A stretch of DNA of 64,000 nucleotides from the NCBI GenBank assembly GCA_947646735.1, contig CANTFK010000017.1:372001-436000 (forward strand). The letters are read 5' to 3'. Shown here piece after piece: positions 42,236 through 54,216 of the stretch. The DNA is from Peronospora farinosa. Its lineage: Eukaryota; Oomycota; Peronosporomycetes; Peronosporales; Peronosporaceae. The position numbers were made by a program, and so were the translations under genes. A model generated the notes under the pieces. The model saw only the letters and a list, made by a program, of their open reading frames with translations. It was not told where the DNA came from and searched no databases. Position 1 is the stretch's first letter. The number at the start of each line of letters is the position of its first letter.

Positions 42236-43064
42236 AACTACTAACGGTTTGAGAAAGTAATGTGACGTTAGATTTGTTTTGGTAAAATGTGATGGTTGCT
42301 GATCAAGGATTTGATGGAAAAGTAAGCATATGCAGTAACATACTTTTGGCATAAAGTAGTGTAGTGAAGTAATATTGCGTTTGACTTGGCTGCAACTAAA
42401 AGGCGTATATATGGTTTGGTGTAAAGGTTGTGTCAATCTCTACTCGAAGCAAAAACTCCTAGTGTTTTTTTCTTCTCTAATAGTACAAATGTGTACCGAT
42501 CTTTAGTTGAACTTCACCAGCACACCTAACACAGAATTATGACAGTGAGCTGCTCTATCACCAAAGCGATGTCGGTCGACGATGCAAACAGAAGCTGCTA
42601 CATTGATCCCTTTCCTATAGCGTAGTAGATACGCATATGAAACTCATTGCTTCGAGTATACGGGTCTATGTGTATCATTTTGTTTCGTGTCATAGCTTTG
42701 AGCAAGACAAAATGATACTCATATCACCCGTAGCAAATATAGCAAATTCTCTAGTATACGAGTGTCGTGTAAACTCGTCACAATCACCCACTTCGGTGTA
42801 CAAAAGAATTGATTTCTGATTTAAAAAACAAGTTAAGATTTCTATGGAAAAGTCAATGTTGACGCAAGCAACCATATCTATCTACGCCTGTTCGACGATT
42901 ACGGAAGCGTCACCACCAATGAAACGTCTGGGAGACGACGCGTTGTTTGAAGCAAAAGGATCCAAAACACTCAATTTTCTGATTCATTATTAAATTTGCT
43001 ACCGTCCGTGCACATTCCACTTCTTTAAATCTCAGCTACTACATTAATATAGAAAGTTGAGAAA
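42236..43064. other. Intergenic region between divergent genes
   Basis: 829 bases between the Alba and cathepsin start codons. Short ORFs only. Both promoters must be here. Nothing else recognised. Confidence 0.6.
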
Positions 43065-44408
43065 ATGTGGATCGAACGCTTTAGATTTGTGTGCAAGACG
43101 ATAGTATTGACTGGAATACTCTTAACGCTATTACTGCATCCTATCGACGGAGAAAAAGAAGGTTGTCGGTGCAAACGGACCATGAAAGGCCGTGATCATT
43201 TGCATCCAAAGTTGCATTCATTGCCAACCATGTCACTAGCCGAGATCCAAGAGCTCGAGGAGCTTCCCAAGCATTTGGACTGGTGTGAACGAGGTTTTTG
43301 TGTCCCTAGTTGGAACCAACATGTTCCACAGTATTGCGGCTCTTGCTTTGCTCATGGCGCAATGTCAAGCGCGCAGGACCGTATCAAGATTCTAAATAAA
43401 CGTCGCAATTACATGGGAGCAGATGTGATGCTGGGTCGTCAAAGCTTTCTTAATTGTGCACCAGGTCACGGTCTATCGGCCGGATGTGACGGCGGAGAAG
43501 CTGCTGATGTGTACGAGTTCATGCGTCGCTACGGACTGCCGGACGAGTCTTGCCTACCCTATAACGCAACGGACCACACCAAATTTCAAACGACCAACAA
43601 CACGTGCCCACCACATGGATACTGCATGAAGTACGTGAGGAATTCTTGAGTTATCAGAGCTTGAGAGTACTAACTTAAGCAATTGCACAGCTGTATGTAC
43701 ACTCCTCAGAATAGAAAGGAGCCGCATTGCTTTCCTGTGACCAAAATGGTGCGTTACCGTGCCAAGAGCCATGGTCACTTGTCAGGTGAGCTGGCTATGA
43801 TGAAGGAGATCATGACGGGCGGCCCCATCACGTGTGGCATCGCCTGTAGTGAAGGATTCACTTTTGGATACAAGGCTGGTGTTCTAGAAGACAAAACGGG
43901 TTTCATGGACATTGACCACGATGTAGAAGTCGTCGGCTGGGGCGTAGAAGATGGTGTCAAGTACTGGCACGTCCGTAATTCGTGGGGAACGTACTGGGGC
44001 ATGAACGGGTTTTTCAAGATCGTGCGCGGAAAGAACAACCTTGGTATTGAGGCCGACTGTGCCTTCATGGAACCAGACATCAGTGATGAAGAGCTGGTGT
44101 GGGATGAAAAACCAATTTATGGAGGCTCTATATTCGGTATCGTTCCATTCAAGGAGACGGCAGAGAACCACCCGCTTAAAGACACGACGGAGGACATCAC
44201 GCGCGGCGACAACGAGGTCTTGACAGCTTACAGTCTGCCTGATGAGATGAAATCGTTCGAGATTGACACCAAGTCTCAGCATGAAGACAAGTCGTTTACA
44301 GCGCTCGCGATCATGTTCTTTGTGTCCGGCTGCGTCTGCGCAGCACTTGCGGGGTTGTTTATTCTGAAGTCCCGCGGCCACCGCTACGTGTACCGAGCGA
44401 TCTCGTAA
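43065..44408 (+). CDS. Papain-family cysteine protease, cathepsin Z/X-like, with C-terminal membrane anchor
   Basis: Two exons (43065-43630, 43691-44408; 60-base intron, donor GTACGT) give 427 residues. A hydrophobic stretch near residues 15-27 (IVLTGILLTLLLH) is a signal peptide or anchor. The mature domain has the active-site Cys in PQYCGSCFAHGAMSS, the GCDGGEA loop, the catalytic His in DIDHDVEVVGWG and the Asn in VRNSWGTYWG. FAHGA after the Cys is typical of cathepsin Z. Unlike ordinary cathepsin Z, about 100 residues follow the catalytic domain and end in a membrane segment (FTALAIMFFVSGCVCAALAG) and a short basic tail. It probably acts in lysosome-like compartments or at the cell surface. 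Confidence 0.93.
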
Positions 44409-44496
44409 ACGAGGACTGAGAGCTGGAACTCGTCGCAGCAGTTGGCGTTCTAGACAGTTGGATATGGTAGAGAACAAAGCAGCAGCAGACTTAAAT

Positions 44497-45290
44497 CTAC
44501 TCACATAAACGATAAGTCGTCAATAGCGTAGGCTGCTGAACAGCTTGGCCGTTATTTGTGAATGTAAAAGAAAGGAACAGACGGTCTGTTACTACCAACA
44601 TGTTTTCCACATCGACTGGAATTTGGGTGAACCTGAGAGATAAATCTAGTAACTCGAGATGAAGGGCACATTTGATGTGGTATTCAGCGTGTAGGACAAC
44701 GCAGGCAAAAGTCTCACCCCCAGGCATGCGTGGGCATCCAGGTTGCTGCCAAAAAGCCATGGCGTAAACCATGATCGATTCTGACAATACGAATTTGTTC
44801 GCGTCATCTGCTGCTGTGTGAGTAGGGATCTGTGATAGCCACAAGCTACACGAAACATGGCAAGAGGTAGCATGACGGATTGATCCCTATCCCATTGCGC
44901 TTGTAACAAATTTGCATCGTGCGAGCATGAGTTCAACGCCATTTATTAAAAAATTGGAAAGCGTTGTTATGTTTCTAGCACGCACGCAAAGTAGCGATAT
45001 GAAACTTGACTGAATAGAAGGGGTCCTTTAACATGCAGCTTTGATATCGTAGTTCGAGTGTTTACAGTACCTGCTATTTCTGTCGTCCGCTGTTCGAGTA
45101 ATCGTGCGATCACAATGCAGCAGTCATGCCTCATGGTTGTAGAGTAGGCCTGAGTGGTACTGCACCACTTTGCAATCACACTACGTATAGTCTCTTGAGT
45201 CACCGAGGGAAAAACGTCCACAACCGTCCAGCATACGGCAGATTCACTCTGTCTCAATTCCGTACGGCTACTACTTGCAAGGCGTGTCAC
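44497..45290 (-). CDS. Possible multi-exon gene of unknown function
   Basis: Minus-strand frames are open at 45290-45070 (up to LLEQRTTEIAG, followed by a GTACTG donor) and at 44942-44497. The second ends in a beta-rich segment (LHLELLDLSLRFTQI, NMLVVTDRLFLSFTFTNNG). An acceptor TATTCAG lies near 45017. The pieces could form a gene divergent from the hydrolase, but I cannot fix the exons or recognise a family. Treat as hypothetical. Confidence 0.3.
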
Positions 45291-45347
45291 ATCTCGTTTG
45301 ACAACTCAAAGCATACGCAGACGTTTTAGCTAGTTTTACATTGCAAT

Positions 45348-46307
45348 ATGGGCCTCCTGCGCGTACTCGGTGCCTTCAGCCCGGACCTGGTGCGCTTCGG
45401 CAAAGGATTTGAAGTCCGCTCGGCTACTGTAGATCAGTTTCATTGGAGCTATTTGATTCGACCTGCGGTCAACCCCGAGAGTCGAGAAATTGTCGTGTTC
45501 TTGCATGGACTAGGGTCCTCGAAAGAGGCCTGGATTCGAGTGTCCAGCGGTCTTAGCAAGGACTTTCATGTCGTGATCCCCGATATTCCAGGTCACGGGA
45601 AGACGACCCCACTGGACCCGCTCATGAATTTTGCTGCTGACCGACAAACCCGACGACTGCACGAATTTTTCGAGTCAGAGCTATATCCGAACAACAAAGT
45701 GCATCTAGTCGGTACTTGCATGGGTGCCACCATTGCGGGAGTCTATGCTGCAATGCACCCGACACGGGTCAAGTCGCTCACCATGATGTGCCCCTGGGGC
45801 ATATCGATGCCAACGGTGAGCGTCATGCACAGTGACATTGATGATCTGGGCAAAACGACATTGCATAGTCCAACAGAAACTTTGACAAGTGAAGTGGGCG
45901 AATGGCGTGACTGCATTTCCAGCACTGCAAACGTCGTGCACGCACCCCGTGTGCTTCGTGCACTTGCGATATCGAAGCGAGGGCACGCATGGGGAGTGCT
46001 GCAGAAGGTGGTGGTAAACATGCTTGCTCGCCCAACGATTCTAGAAGACGAACTTCACAGCATCCGAGCCAGAACTATGGTGGTATGGGGAAACCGGGAC
46101 GAAGTCACGGATGTGTCGTGCTTAACCGTGATTGACGACAAGCTTAACGTCACACGGAAACACGTGCTTATACTTGACAAATGTGGGCACCTCATCCCAA
46201 GCGAGAAGCCAGTCGAGTGTATTGATGTGCTCAACAAGTTCCTAGCCGACGAAGAACTCAGTTATACATTTGCGCTTGCAAAACAAGAGTCCGTCATGGC
46301 TTCATAG
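45348..46307 (+). CDS. Alpha/beta hydrolase with Cys in the nucleophile elbow
   Basis: 319 residues, single exon. The fold is clear: oxyanion-hole motif VVFLHGLGSSKEAW (about 48-61), VVIPDIPGHGKT, nucleophile elbow HLVGTCMGATIAG (about 125-137), the acid region TMVVWGNRDEVTD and the catalytic His in LILDKCGHLIPSEKP. Overall it resembles ABHD6-type lipases, whose elbow is GxSxG. Here it is GTCMG, so the nucleophile is Cys. Known Cys examples in the fold include dienelactone hydrolase. A decayed tandem copy follows at 46560. Confidence 0.9.
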   Translation: MGLLRVLGAFSPDLVRFGKGFEVRSATVDQFHWSYLIRPAVNPESREIVVFLHGLGSSKEAWIRVSSGLSKDFHVVIPDIPGHGKTTPLDPLMNFAADRQTRRLHEFFESELYPNNKVHLVGTCMGATIAGVYAAMHPTRVKSLTMMCPWGISMPTVSVMHSDIDDLGKTTLHSPTETLTSEVGEWRDCISSTANVVHAPRVLRALAISKRGHAWGVLQKVVVNMLARPTILEDELHSIRARTMVVWGNRDEVTDVSCLTVIDDKLNVTRKHVLILDKCGHLIPSEKPVECIDVLNKFLADEELSYTFALAKQESVMAS

Positions 46308-46559
46308 ACGCTTTTTATCCGTATATTTATCATTTATAAGCAGCTCGGAATCAAACATAGTCGAAGCAATAGACATGCCAAGATTTTCATTGCTAATGTT
46401 GAAAGCCCTGTACATGTACAAGATATGTAGGATTCGGCGATGAATGGAAGATGGTGGATTTTCCATTTTCTAAGCCTCTGAGGAAGACTTGACATGCCAA
46501 ACCTGCTTTTTTATTGATGATTGACGCAGCGTTTTGTGTAAGGCTTTTCAGCCACCTTT

Positions 46560-47060
46560 GCAAGAGTGGACAAGTAGAATTGGAGCTACACCCAGAGATC
46601 GGGGAAGGACAAAAAATGCGCAAACGTTGTTGTGTTCTTGCACGGCTACAGTCCTATGAAGGAGTCGTGGGTGCGAGTCGCTTGAGGAACTGACAAGAAG
46701 CGCAAAAGTGTCATCCCACATGTACACAGTCATGGTCGTACAACTCTTGTAGATGCGTTGCAAACTAAATCAATGTCCAACCAACTCAAAGACTGGATGT
46801 GTGTTTTTAAAATAGTGATTCCCGATGGCATCTCGTTGGTTGAGAGTTATGTTAGCAGGAGTGTACGCTGGACTGTTCCCTCACGCTACTGATGATATGC
46901 CCGGCTGATATTAGGATGCCCCAAAAGAGTGACCTACTCATAATGCTGGAGGGAATCTGGACGCAACCTATGACGAGTGATTTTCCTCGAAAACTGCATT
47001 CACACTGTGCACCACAAATATATGTTGAGTGTACTGCGACGGTATATGAGCTCTCGACTG
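46560..47060 (+). pseudogene. Decayed duplicate of the alpha/beta hydrolase
   Basis: In shifting frames the sequence retains NVVVFLHGYSPMKESWVRVA (compare VVFLHGLGSSKEAWIRVS upstream), then VIPHVHSHGRTTLVD (compare VIPDIPGHGKTTPLD) and LAGVYAGLFPHAT (compare IAGVYAAMHPTR). The elbow itself is lost in a deletion, and stops interrupt every frame. Confidence 0.75.
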
Positions 47061-48678
47061 ATGGCACTGCGTACGTCGTGCAGTAGAAAAGTTGCTGCTG
47101 CATGCAAATGAAAACGTAGATTTGTAAGGCGGATACTTCGCGCATGTGGTGAAAAATCGATACATGCAGTTACTTGATCGTCAAAGTCGTGATTATGGCC
47201 GACAAAATCCTGACGCCTTTAGTGATTGAAGAATAGCTGTTTGCTTGCTTGTCCCGACTAAGTGAAAGTTGACGAGAATAGTAATCGATCAGCATTAATG
47301 TATGATCATCAGACTTACAATCAGAATGCGTGACACTTTGCTGAATGAGAGCGTCCTGTTGCATTAACACATTCGACTTTAAGCAGCTAGAGCACGATGG
47401 CGTCTTTCCTCATGCCGACACTCTTGTCGTTCGCTTCAAGCGAGCGAGAGCTTCGGCTTTCTATTTAAATCTCGAGCATTGCAAGTGCAATTGGAGCTAC
47501 CTCAGCGCTCAATCAAGGCAAAATCTGGACACATCGTGTCTTTATCCACTCGGTCAACCTCTAGAACTTCTAAAAGAGCTTTACGATGGGGTGAATGGCC
47601 ACGTCTAGCGAAACCAGCAGCGCCTTCGTGGCGGAACGGTTATTTATGTCCGGGGAAGCCAGGAAGGCTTTAATGATCGTACCTGGTAAACGAAAAAGAC
47701 TTTCGTGGTGAGGAGATGAGTCGATGCTAACGAAGTCACGAAGACTGCAAAGATGATGCGGAGGACCCTTAAAGGGCACGCTTAGTGAACCATGGAGTCT
47801 AAGATGACCAAATTTGCCAGGGGCGGCCGTGGTGATAGCCATTCTTGTCGTGGTAATTAACCTTTCCACTGCGCCGACTCGAAAAGTTCAAGTCATGCAT
47901 CGTGCCAGGTTCTTTGAACCTTAGTAAGCAATCCAAAATGCTCCGCCCATTCGCCGCTTGCTTGGTAAAACTACATCGATCAAAGTACTCAGCCATCTTC
48001 GACTTGCACGTGTTCCGAACGTTGGACCCATTCTCACATCCATCACACACCAGAAACATACGCACAAAACCTCGGCCGTTTGTGCGTGGGCATGCGCAAC
48101 GGTTCAGTGGTCTTAACAAAGCAGTTCGTAGCTCATCCACTTGCCACTGTTCTCATCGTCTTCGCAAAGATCAAAGTCCAACTGATCCAGCGACTTGTAA
48201 CGAACACCAATGAGCAATACCTTCTCGCATTCGTCGTCATCTGCGACGGCTGCGAAAAGACTCTTGCTGGGATTCAACCTCTCAAAGCTTCAGATTGTAA
48301 CTAGCAGATACTAGGCAGCAGAGCTGCGTCTGCACTGGATTGACTGCGCGACAACTGGTCGATGTTACCAGGATTGTCACTCGTTCCAGCTTCTCATCGC
48401 CCATGTAGTTGGCTAGTTCCTTCACATTCGCTCACGCTGACGATCGTCACCTCGTCACCGTCTAAATTCGTGTCATGCATCGAGAACGAGTACTCACCTA
48501 CCAGCAGCGTAATTGCAGCGGCTCGTAGTGTATACAGCGTCATAGCGAAATCCTACATAGCAAGGCGGTGTATAGCTGTTGATCATAATAGAGCCGCCGT
48601 GTATGGTTGTTAGTCATAATAGAGGCCGCCGTTTTCAGATAACCTCTCGTACAGCCTATTCAATGTTATTTATGCGTC
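47061..48678. other. Intergenic region, no supported gene
   Basis: 1.6 kb with short ORFs only. At about 47430-47510 the plus strand reads DTLVVRF...CNWSYLSA, faintly like the start of the hydrolase (LVRFGKG...HWSYLIRP), so it may hold another scrap of that duplication. The rest is unassigned. Confidence 0.45.
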
Positions 48679-50264
48679 ATGGGGTTCTCTTTCGAAGAAA
48701 AATTTATTCCTAGAAAAACAGTAAAGAAGAAAGTTTTTCCAACACCTCGACACTTTGAATTGGTTATGACGACGCTCAAGATCTTGTGGAAAGAAAAGCA
48801 GGACATGCGTCGTGTACAGATCATAGCGGTCCACCAGACGCTCAAGTCATGTGATGGCCGCTCTTCTGCTAACGCCAACGCGTTGAGCTTCCATGATCTC
48901 CACGATTACGTTCTCTTGATCTTTCCAGAGCTTAAGGGGTGTGAGCTGCTTCTTTACTATATGGACGACGACGATGAACAGGTTCGTATCTCTAACGATG
49001 CAGAACTGGACGAGGCCTTTCGACTCATGCGCGAGTTGGCCGTGGCGGCTGGCAAGAACGCGGATAACGCTGTGTGCAAGATCATTGTCGTGGTCAAGTC
49101 GCTACAGGCCTCGGCCAGCGTAGGCATGGATGCTGTGGACAATGTACTACCTTGTAATGCAGAGGAGATGCTGGCTATACAGCAGAAAAAGAAAATGTCG
49201 AATCTGTTTGTGGATCTTGTCAAGGTAGTCGAGAAATGGAGTGCTAGTAGTGCTGAGCATCAGATGTTGAAGAGAGATTTAGTGTCATTGTTGCACGAGC
49301 CTGGATGCCAAGAGGCATTAATGGAAGTTATGGCCAATTCAAAGGTAAAAGGAGATTATGATGCTGTGAAGTAGGTGAATTTGCGGTTACTAATAACCTT
49401 TTGTGCTAGTTTGTAACGCAGTTTCAGTCGGTAACAGAAGAGTTTAAGAAGAATGGCAATTTCATGGAGTGTATGGTCGCTGTGGCTGGCACTGGAGGCG
49501 TGGAAGAAGTCGCCAAGATTTTGCTGGCCAAGTGTCCCAATGCCCGCGTGCAGGTAGAGCGAGTACTGCAGCAAGTGCAGTATAGTCACAACGCACAGCT
49601 TATGTCGGCCAGTGACTTCTTTGAGACGATAAACATTGAAGAGACCAAGCAGGATTTGGGCCCGGTTGTAGCGGTGTTTGAAGGTGATGTCACATGCCCA
49701 GACGGCACAGTACTGGCGCCGGGAGAGGCCTTTGACAAGGTGTGGAAGTTACGCAACGGTGGCCCCAATAAGTGGCCTGTTGGAGCTGTCCTTTCGTGCG
49801 TCGGTGGCGACAAAATGCAAGCGCCTGAGAGTGTACTGATTCCATCGGTTTTACCCGGCAAGTCTATTGATGTATCGCTGCGCATGGTAGCACCGGCAAA
49901 GGCTGGTCGGTACACTGGTTACTGGCGTTTGAGCACTGCTGACGGCAATCGATTTGGGCAGCGCCTATGGGTGGATATTAACGTGATGGACCCGGAAGAA
50001 CCTTCCACCATTCTTACCGGCACGACGGGGATTCGTGTTGATGCTCCTGTAGCGGCCGTTGTTTTAGCGGACGACAAAACATCGACCGTCTCGGCACCTG
50101 CTACAGTGGTGACGGCCGAGCCTAAGGAGGATCCTCGATGGTCAAACGAGCTTCAGGTTCTGGCTGACATGGGCTTTACGGACGATACGCGCAACGTGGC
50201 TCTTCTGTCACAATACAACGGCGACATGGAAGCTGTCATTACAGGACTGCTGAGCTCTGCTTGA
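48679..50264 (+). CDS. NBR1-like selective autophagy receptor (PB1, FW and UBA domains)
   Basis: Two exons, 48679-49344 and 49422-50264 (77-base intron, donor AAG|GTAAAA), give 502 residues. N-terminal PB1 domain: an acidic OPCA motif YYMDDDDEQVRISNDAELDEAF near residues 93-115. The central NBR1 (four-tryptophan) domain spans about 300-410: DGTVLAPGEAFDKVWKLRNGG, NKWPVGAVLSCVGGD and GRYTGYWRLSTADG. A C-terminal UBA domain follows: LQVLADMGFTDDTRNVALL. NBR1 receptors polymerise through PB1, bind ubiquitin through UBA and bind ATG8. A ZZ finger and a certain LIR motif were not seen. An alternative donor at GCT|GTGAAG would add a few residues. Confidence 0.88.
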
Positions 50265-50833
50265 TTTCTGCAATAAGCCATCTACTTGTGCCGACCAACA
50301 AACTGAAGTTGTGGTGGCTAGTTGATGGCTCTCTCAAGAGTGCATGTGAAAGATTGTCTTTTTTTCACACTCCAGCAAATTTGCATTGCATTGAACCTCA
50401 ATATTTTTTCTTCATCGTTCTCTGTTGACACTACCGACTGAGGTAAAATTCGTCTTCACAAGCTCAGCAAGCTGTAGCACAAGTTCTTTTTGCTGCATCG
50501 TCACGATTTGTAAGTGTGATAAGCTTCTCGCGCCACAAACTATATGTCATCCAGTTCCCCGTCAGACACATGCGGTCAAAGGCCAGTATACGAAGTGTAT
50601 AGCGTATACATGTACTAACATCCATCATCTCCAAGACGCAATTAACCGCATGCAATGAGAATGTCTTGAAGGACGTTTTCAAGCGACCAATCACAGCGTT
50701 CATGGGTGAACTATTGTAGACAACGCAACGAACGTTTCTAATTTAATATTTATAAAGAAGTGCTCTGATTGGCTGAAAAAGAAAAGAATCGAAATTTTTC
50801 GTAGAATAGACATATTAGAATTAAGTGTTACAT
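50265..50833. other. Intergenic region
   Basis: 569 bases between same-strand genes. No gene recognised. AT-rich towards the next start codon. Confidence 0.55.
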
Positions 50834-53024
50834 ATGGCGGATGAAAAGACGCGTAACATTATGGATAAAGATGATGAGACGCAAGACGTTAAACATGGTG
50901 AATACAATATAATGAAGGAAGAAGATGTCGCTCAAGATACTCATTTGGATGCTGTGAGTAAAAAATACGACTCCATCTCGTTTGTTTTTCGTATTGTTAG
51001 AAGTAAAATAACGCTTAAAATTTGGTGTTGTGATTGTTACTTAGTGCTGCATCTGCCAGGACTTAGTGGACGTTTGGAAGCAAGGATTCTTATCCAATTG
51101 TGACCATTGTTTTCACTATGACTGTATTGTAACCTGGTCGAAAGTCACTAACCTCTGTCCTTTATGCAAGACCAAGTTTAATGCTGTCACTCGACAGGAC
51201 GCTCAAGGTGTTGAAGTGCATCGAACAGTCATTAAGGACACTAATCAAGTGTATCGACCCGACCCATTGGATCATGACATTGCTGCACAATTGCAGCTTG
51301 TTAACGAAATACGATGTGAATTTTGTGGCTCTGGAGACGACGAGCACGTGCTGCTACTATGCGAAGCACTGGGCTGTGGAGTCGCCAATCATACTTACTG
51401 TATTGGCTTACGCACAGTCCCAAACACGTCGTGGTATTGCTCAAGACATGCAACAACCCAGCAAAGAGCTAGTGATGCTATTGAACGACCAGCGACGACG
51501 GTGACTACTCGCCGTCGGACGCGAAGACTAGCGACTTTGATGTCGAATGTACTTCGTGGACGTGGCGGATCAACAGCAACGAGGTCTCATCGACAAGGAA
51601 CTCCTGGTTTTGTTGCAGTGGAAGAAGTGGAAGACCGAAGACCGATGCGAGGGGTTGCTGCATCCTATGCGTTGAGGATGTCAAGAGAATTGATGCGGGT
51701 GCAACAACGAGCTGATGCTATGTTCGCACGCGGAGATTTGACACATCCCTCGTTGTATGGACAAGGAGAGAGTTCTTCGTTGAGCAATACTCGATATGGA
51801 ACACGATCGACTGTAGCTGCATCGGGGCCCTCATCGATTGATCAGATGTGGGACGACCAAAACCGAAGTAGACAAGAACTCGCGGCAGCAGCAATCGCAG
51901 CGCATGATCATGGCTTTATCGATGATACTATCAGCAACACGCGACCAGATCAGCGTATGAACAGAGTATCCAATACATTTGCTCCGGAATACTGTGCGCT
52001 TGCAAAGCTGATGCACGATGCTGTAAGTAGTGATAATTACGCATCATCCGTGGCATTGTTGATACCTAAGACGGCCAAGCTGAGGTTAGTATCACGTGTT
52101 AAAACGTTTTTTGGCCGGCTCAACCAAAAGGAAAAGGCTGCTGCAGTTGAATTGGGTAGCCTGTCAGTCCTGCATCATTGGATTCAGCAGGATGGCGGCA
52201 ATACCGCATCGTCCCCCAATCTACAGGTACTTGATGCCGTGCTAGCCATCTTGGAGACGCTGCCCGTGCGAAAAGAAGATCTTGTGGAGGTAAGTACTCA
52301 TTCTTGACGTTTATTGAAAGATGTCCGCTTACTGAGAGAAATGGCTTTAGGAGGAAGGGTTGCAAGCCACACTAGCCAAGCTTTCAGAGCTTTCAGAAGT
52401 TAACATCGAAATACGCCAGCGAATTATTAAACTGAGTGAAAAATGGTGCGAGCTGAATCCTCCAGCACCACGTGAGTCTCTACAACCTCAAGTAAGGCAA
52501 CACATATCATCTCCTGTTAGTGCGGCGCAGGATTTGCCAGTCATTACTGCGTTCACCTCTCCAACGCGGCCAGTACGGCCAAAAGGCGAATGGAAGCGAA
52601 AGCGTGATGCGTACGTATGGACGCATTAACTTACTGTTATAAGCGGGATGCTAACGTTACATTTTGTATGAGCAGCTGGTCCGATGCTGTTGTCGAGTAC
52701 GTGAAAGCCAAGCTGTACCCACTTTACAAACAGAACAATGGCGTTGGAAACTTGACACGAGAACGATTTAAGTCGATCGTAAAAGTGGTAGCAGACCTAT
52801 TTTCGCAAGAAGCATCGTCCATGCAGTCTGCGGTACTACTTCCTTCCGGCAAGCTTTCCAATCTTGCGAAATCACGTGTCAAGAAACTCATCGACAGAGT
52901 GTATAAGGAATCATTCTGCAAAGCTTCTGCTCCACACTCGGCTGCTCCTTTGCTAGGGCGCGCAGCAATTCCTGCATTAACGTACTCAGCAGTGCCCGCC
53001 ATAAAGCACCAACGTAGAATTTAA
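50834..53024 (+). CDS. RING-PHD protein, probable E3 ubiquitin ligase or chromatin factor
   Basis: Four exons (50834-50953, 51045-52289, 52351-52610, 52676-53024) join in frame into 657 residues. The RING finger is CCICQDLVDVW...CDHCFHYDC...CPLCK (about 41-85). The PHD finger is CEFCGSG...LLLCEALGCGVANHTYC...WYCSRH (about 120-170). A basic Arg/Thr segment follows. Residues about 360-430 form a helical module (KTFFGRLNQKEKAAAVE) reminiscent of TFIIS N-terminal/LW-type domains. The C-terminal part (about 545-600) is another helical region (VKAKLYPLYKQNNGVGNLT). The RING-PHD order resembles PHRF1/SCAF-like proteins. The TFIIS-like assignment is inference. Confidence 0.85.
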
Positions 53025-53172
53025 AGCACTTTTCTAGACACAAACAGAAGTTGGTGCTTATTTTTTATATCTTTCCATCAGGAAGAAAGAAGATCCGGCA
53101 CCTTAGTCACAAACACACACATAGTAAATATTGAAGGGCAAGCCGTTTGAAGTGGCTCAAGATACCAATATC

Positions 53173-54216
53173 TCATGACATGTACATTCCTAGATTTGCC
53201 GAGTCATTCTGCGAAATCCCAGCGTCATTCAATCTCTTCTTCTGTATCATCTGCTCCACCATCCACTCCGTCTTCATCTTTTGGGTAGTAATTTCGGCTT
53301 GTTGCAGTTGTTCTTGTGCTAATGCAAGCTGCACCGCATGCAACTCGCTATTCCGCTGTTCACGTTTAGTTTCCAAGTCCAAGCGTCGGCTTTCAATCTC
53401 TAAACGTGCTGCCTGAACACTCAGCTTTCGTCTCAAATACTCTGTCGCTCCTTTTCCACTCTGTTGTGCCGTCGATTCAGTCCTCCTGATCTCCGACGCT
53501 ACCGCATTATTTACGTTCTCACTTCCATCACTCTCTTGTCCTACTCCCTCCATCCTTTGTCTTTTCGTAACCTGAAAACTTGCTACTTCAGACTCAAGAG
53601 CCGGAGCAACATTAGCTGAAATGAGAACTGAAGTCTGCGTCTGAACTTGAGATGAAGTTTCAACTGGAGGTGCAGATGCCGGAAGGGTCAAACGTGCGGT
53701 CTGCATCACTCCGCAATTGGTAAAAATATGAGGCTGTTGCTGCTCTCCATTATCAACATAGATCTGTTCCTGCTGCTGTTGCTGATGTGGTCGTGATTGA
53801 TGATCTAGATACAACTCCTGCTGCTCTTGTGCGTGTCCCTCATTCGACTCATAAATATCCTGCTGTTGGGTTCCGCTAGTAACATACATGTTCTGTAGTT
53901 CTGAGGTTGAGGTGGGAACGAACATAACAGGTTCATTCAGTGTCGTTTGCTGGGTCGGTGTAATGTTTTCGATCGGTGTCTGGACCTGAGTCTTCGTCTG
54001 TTCCTGATCATTTTGAAGCAATACGCGCACAAATGCGTCTTTGTTGCGTTTGCGCGGGTTCGTCTTCAGTTGCCGCTGCGTAATCTCGCGCTTGAGCTGC
54101 ATGAGCGACCAGTACTTGTATTCATCCGAGCGAGGTGGAGAACAGCGCTCGTCACCCTTGGCAGACCACATTTGGGACACCTTTGACCCGCTCCATGGAG
54201 ACGATGGAGCGTTCAT
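53173..54216 (-). CDS. SAP-like, Gln-rich coiled-coil protein of unknown function
   Basis: 347 residues, single exon. The N-terminal YKYWSLMQLKREITQRQLK and KRNKDAFVRVLLQNDQ form two helices like a SAP DNA/RNA-binding motif (about 35-80). A Gln-rich middle follows (for example HQQQQQEQIYVDNGEQQQP). The C-terminus is a charged coiled coil (LEIESRRLDLETKREQRNSE, then LAQEQLQQAEITTQKMK). A nuclear role is inferred only from the SAP-like part. It is convergent with the RING-PHD gene with 148 bases between stops. Confidence 0.8.
   Translation of the reverse strand: MNAPSSPWSGSKVSQMWSAKGDERCSPPRSDEYKYWSLMQLKREITQRQLKTNPRKRNKDAFVRVLLQNDQEQTKTQVQTPIENITPTQQTTLNEPVMFVPTSTSELQNMYVTSGTQQQDIYESNEGHAQEQQELYLDHQSRPHQQQQQEQIYVDNGEQQQPHIFTNCGVMQTARLTLPASAPPVETSSQVQTQTSVLISANVAPALESEVASFQVTKRQRMEGVGQESDGSENVNNAVASEIRRTESTAQQSGKGATEYLRRKLSVQAARLEIESRRLDLETKREQRNSELHAVQLALAQEQLQQAEITTQKMKTEWMVEQMIQKKRLNDAGISQNDSANLGMYMS

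Noticed and set aside
43884..44504. 206-codon minus-strand ORF opposite the cathepsin
   Set aside because: Covers conserved cathepsin codons; a shadow frame.
46560..47060. A second functional hydrolase gene
   Set aside because: Stops and frame changes lie within the conserved motifs and the nucleophile elbow is missing, so it is a pseudogene.
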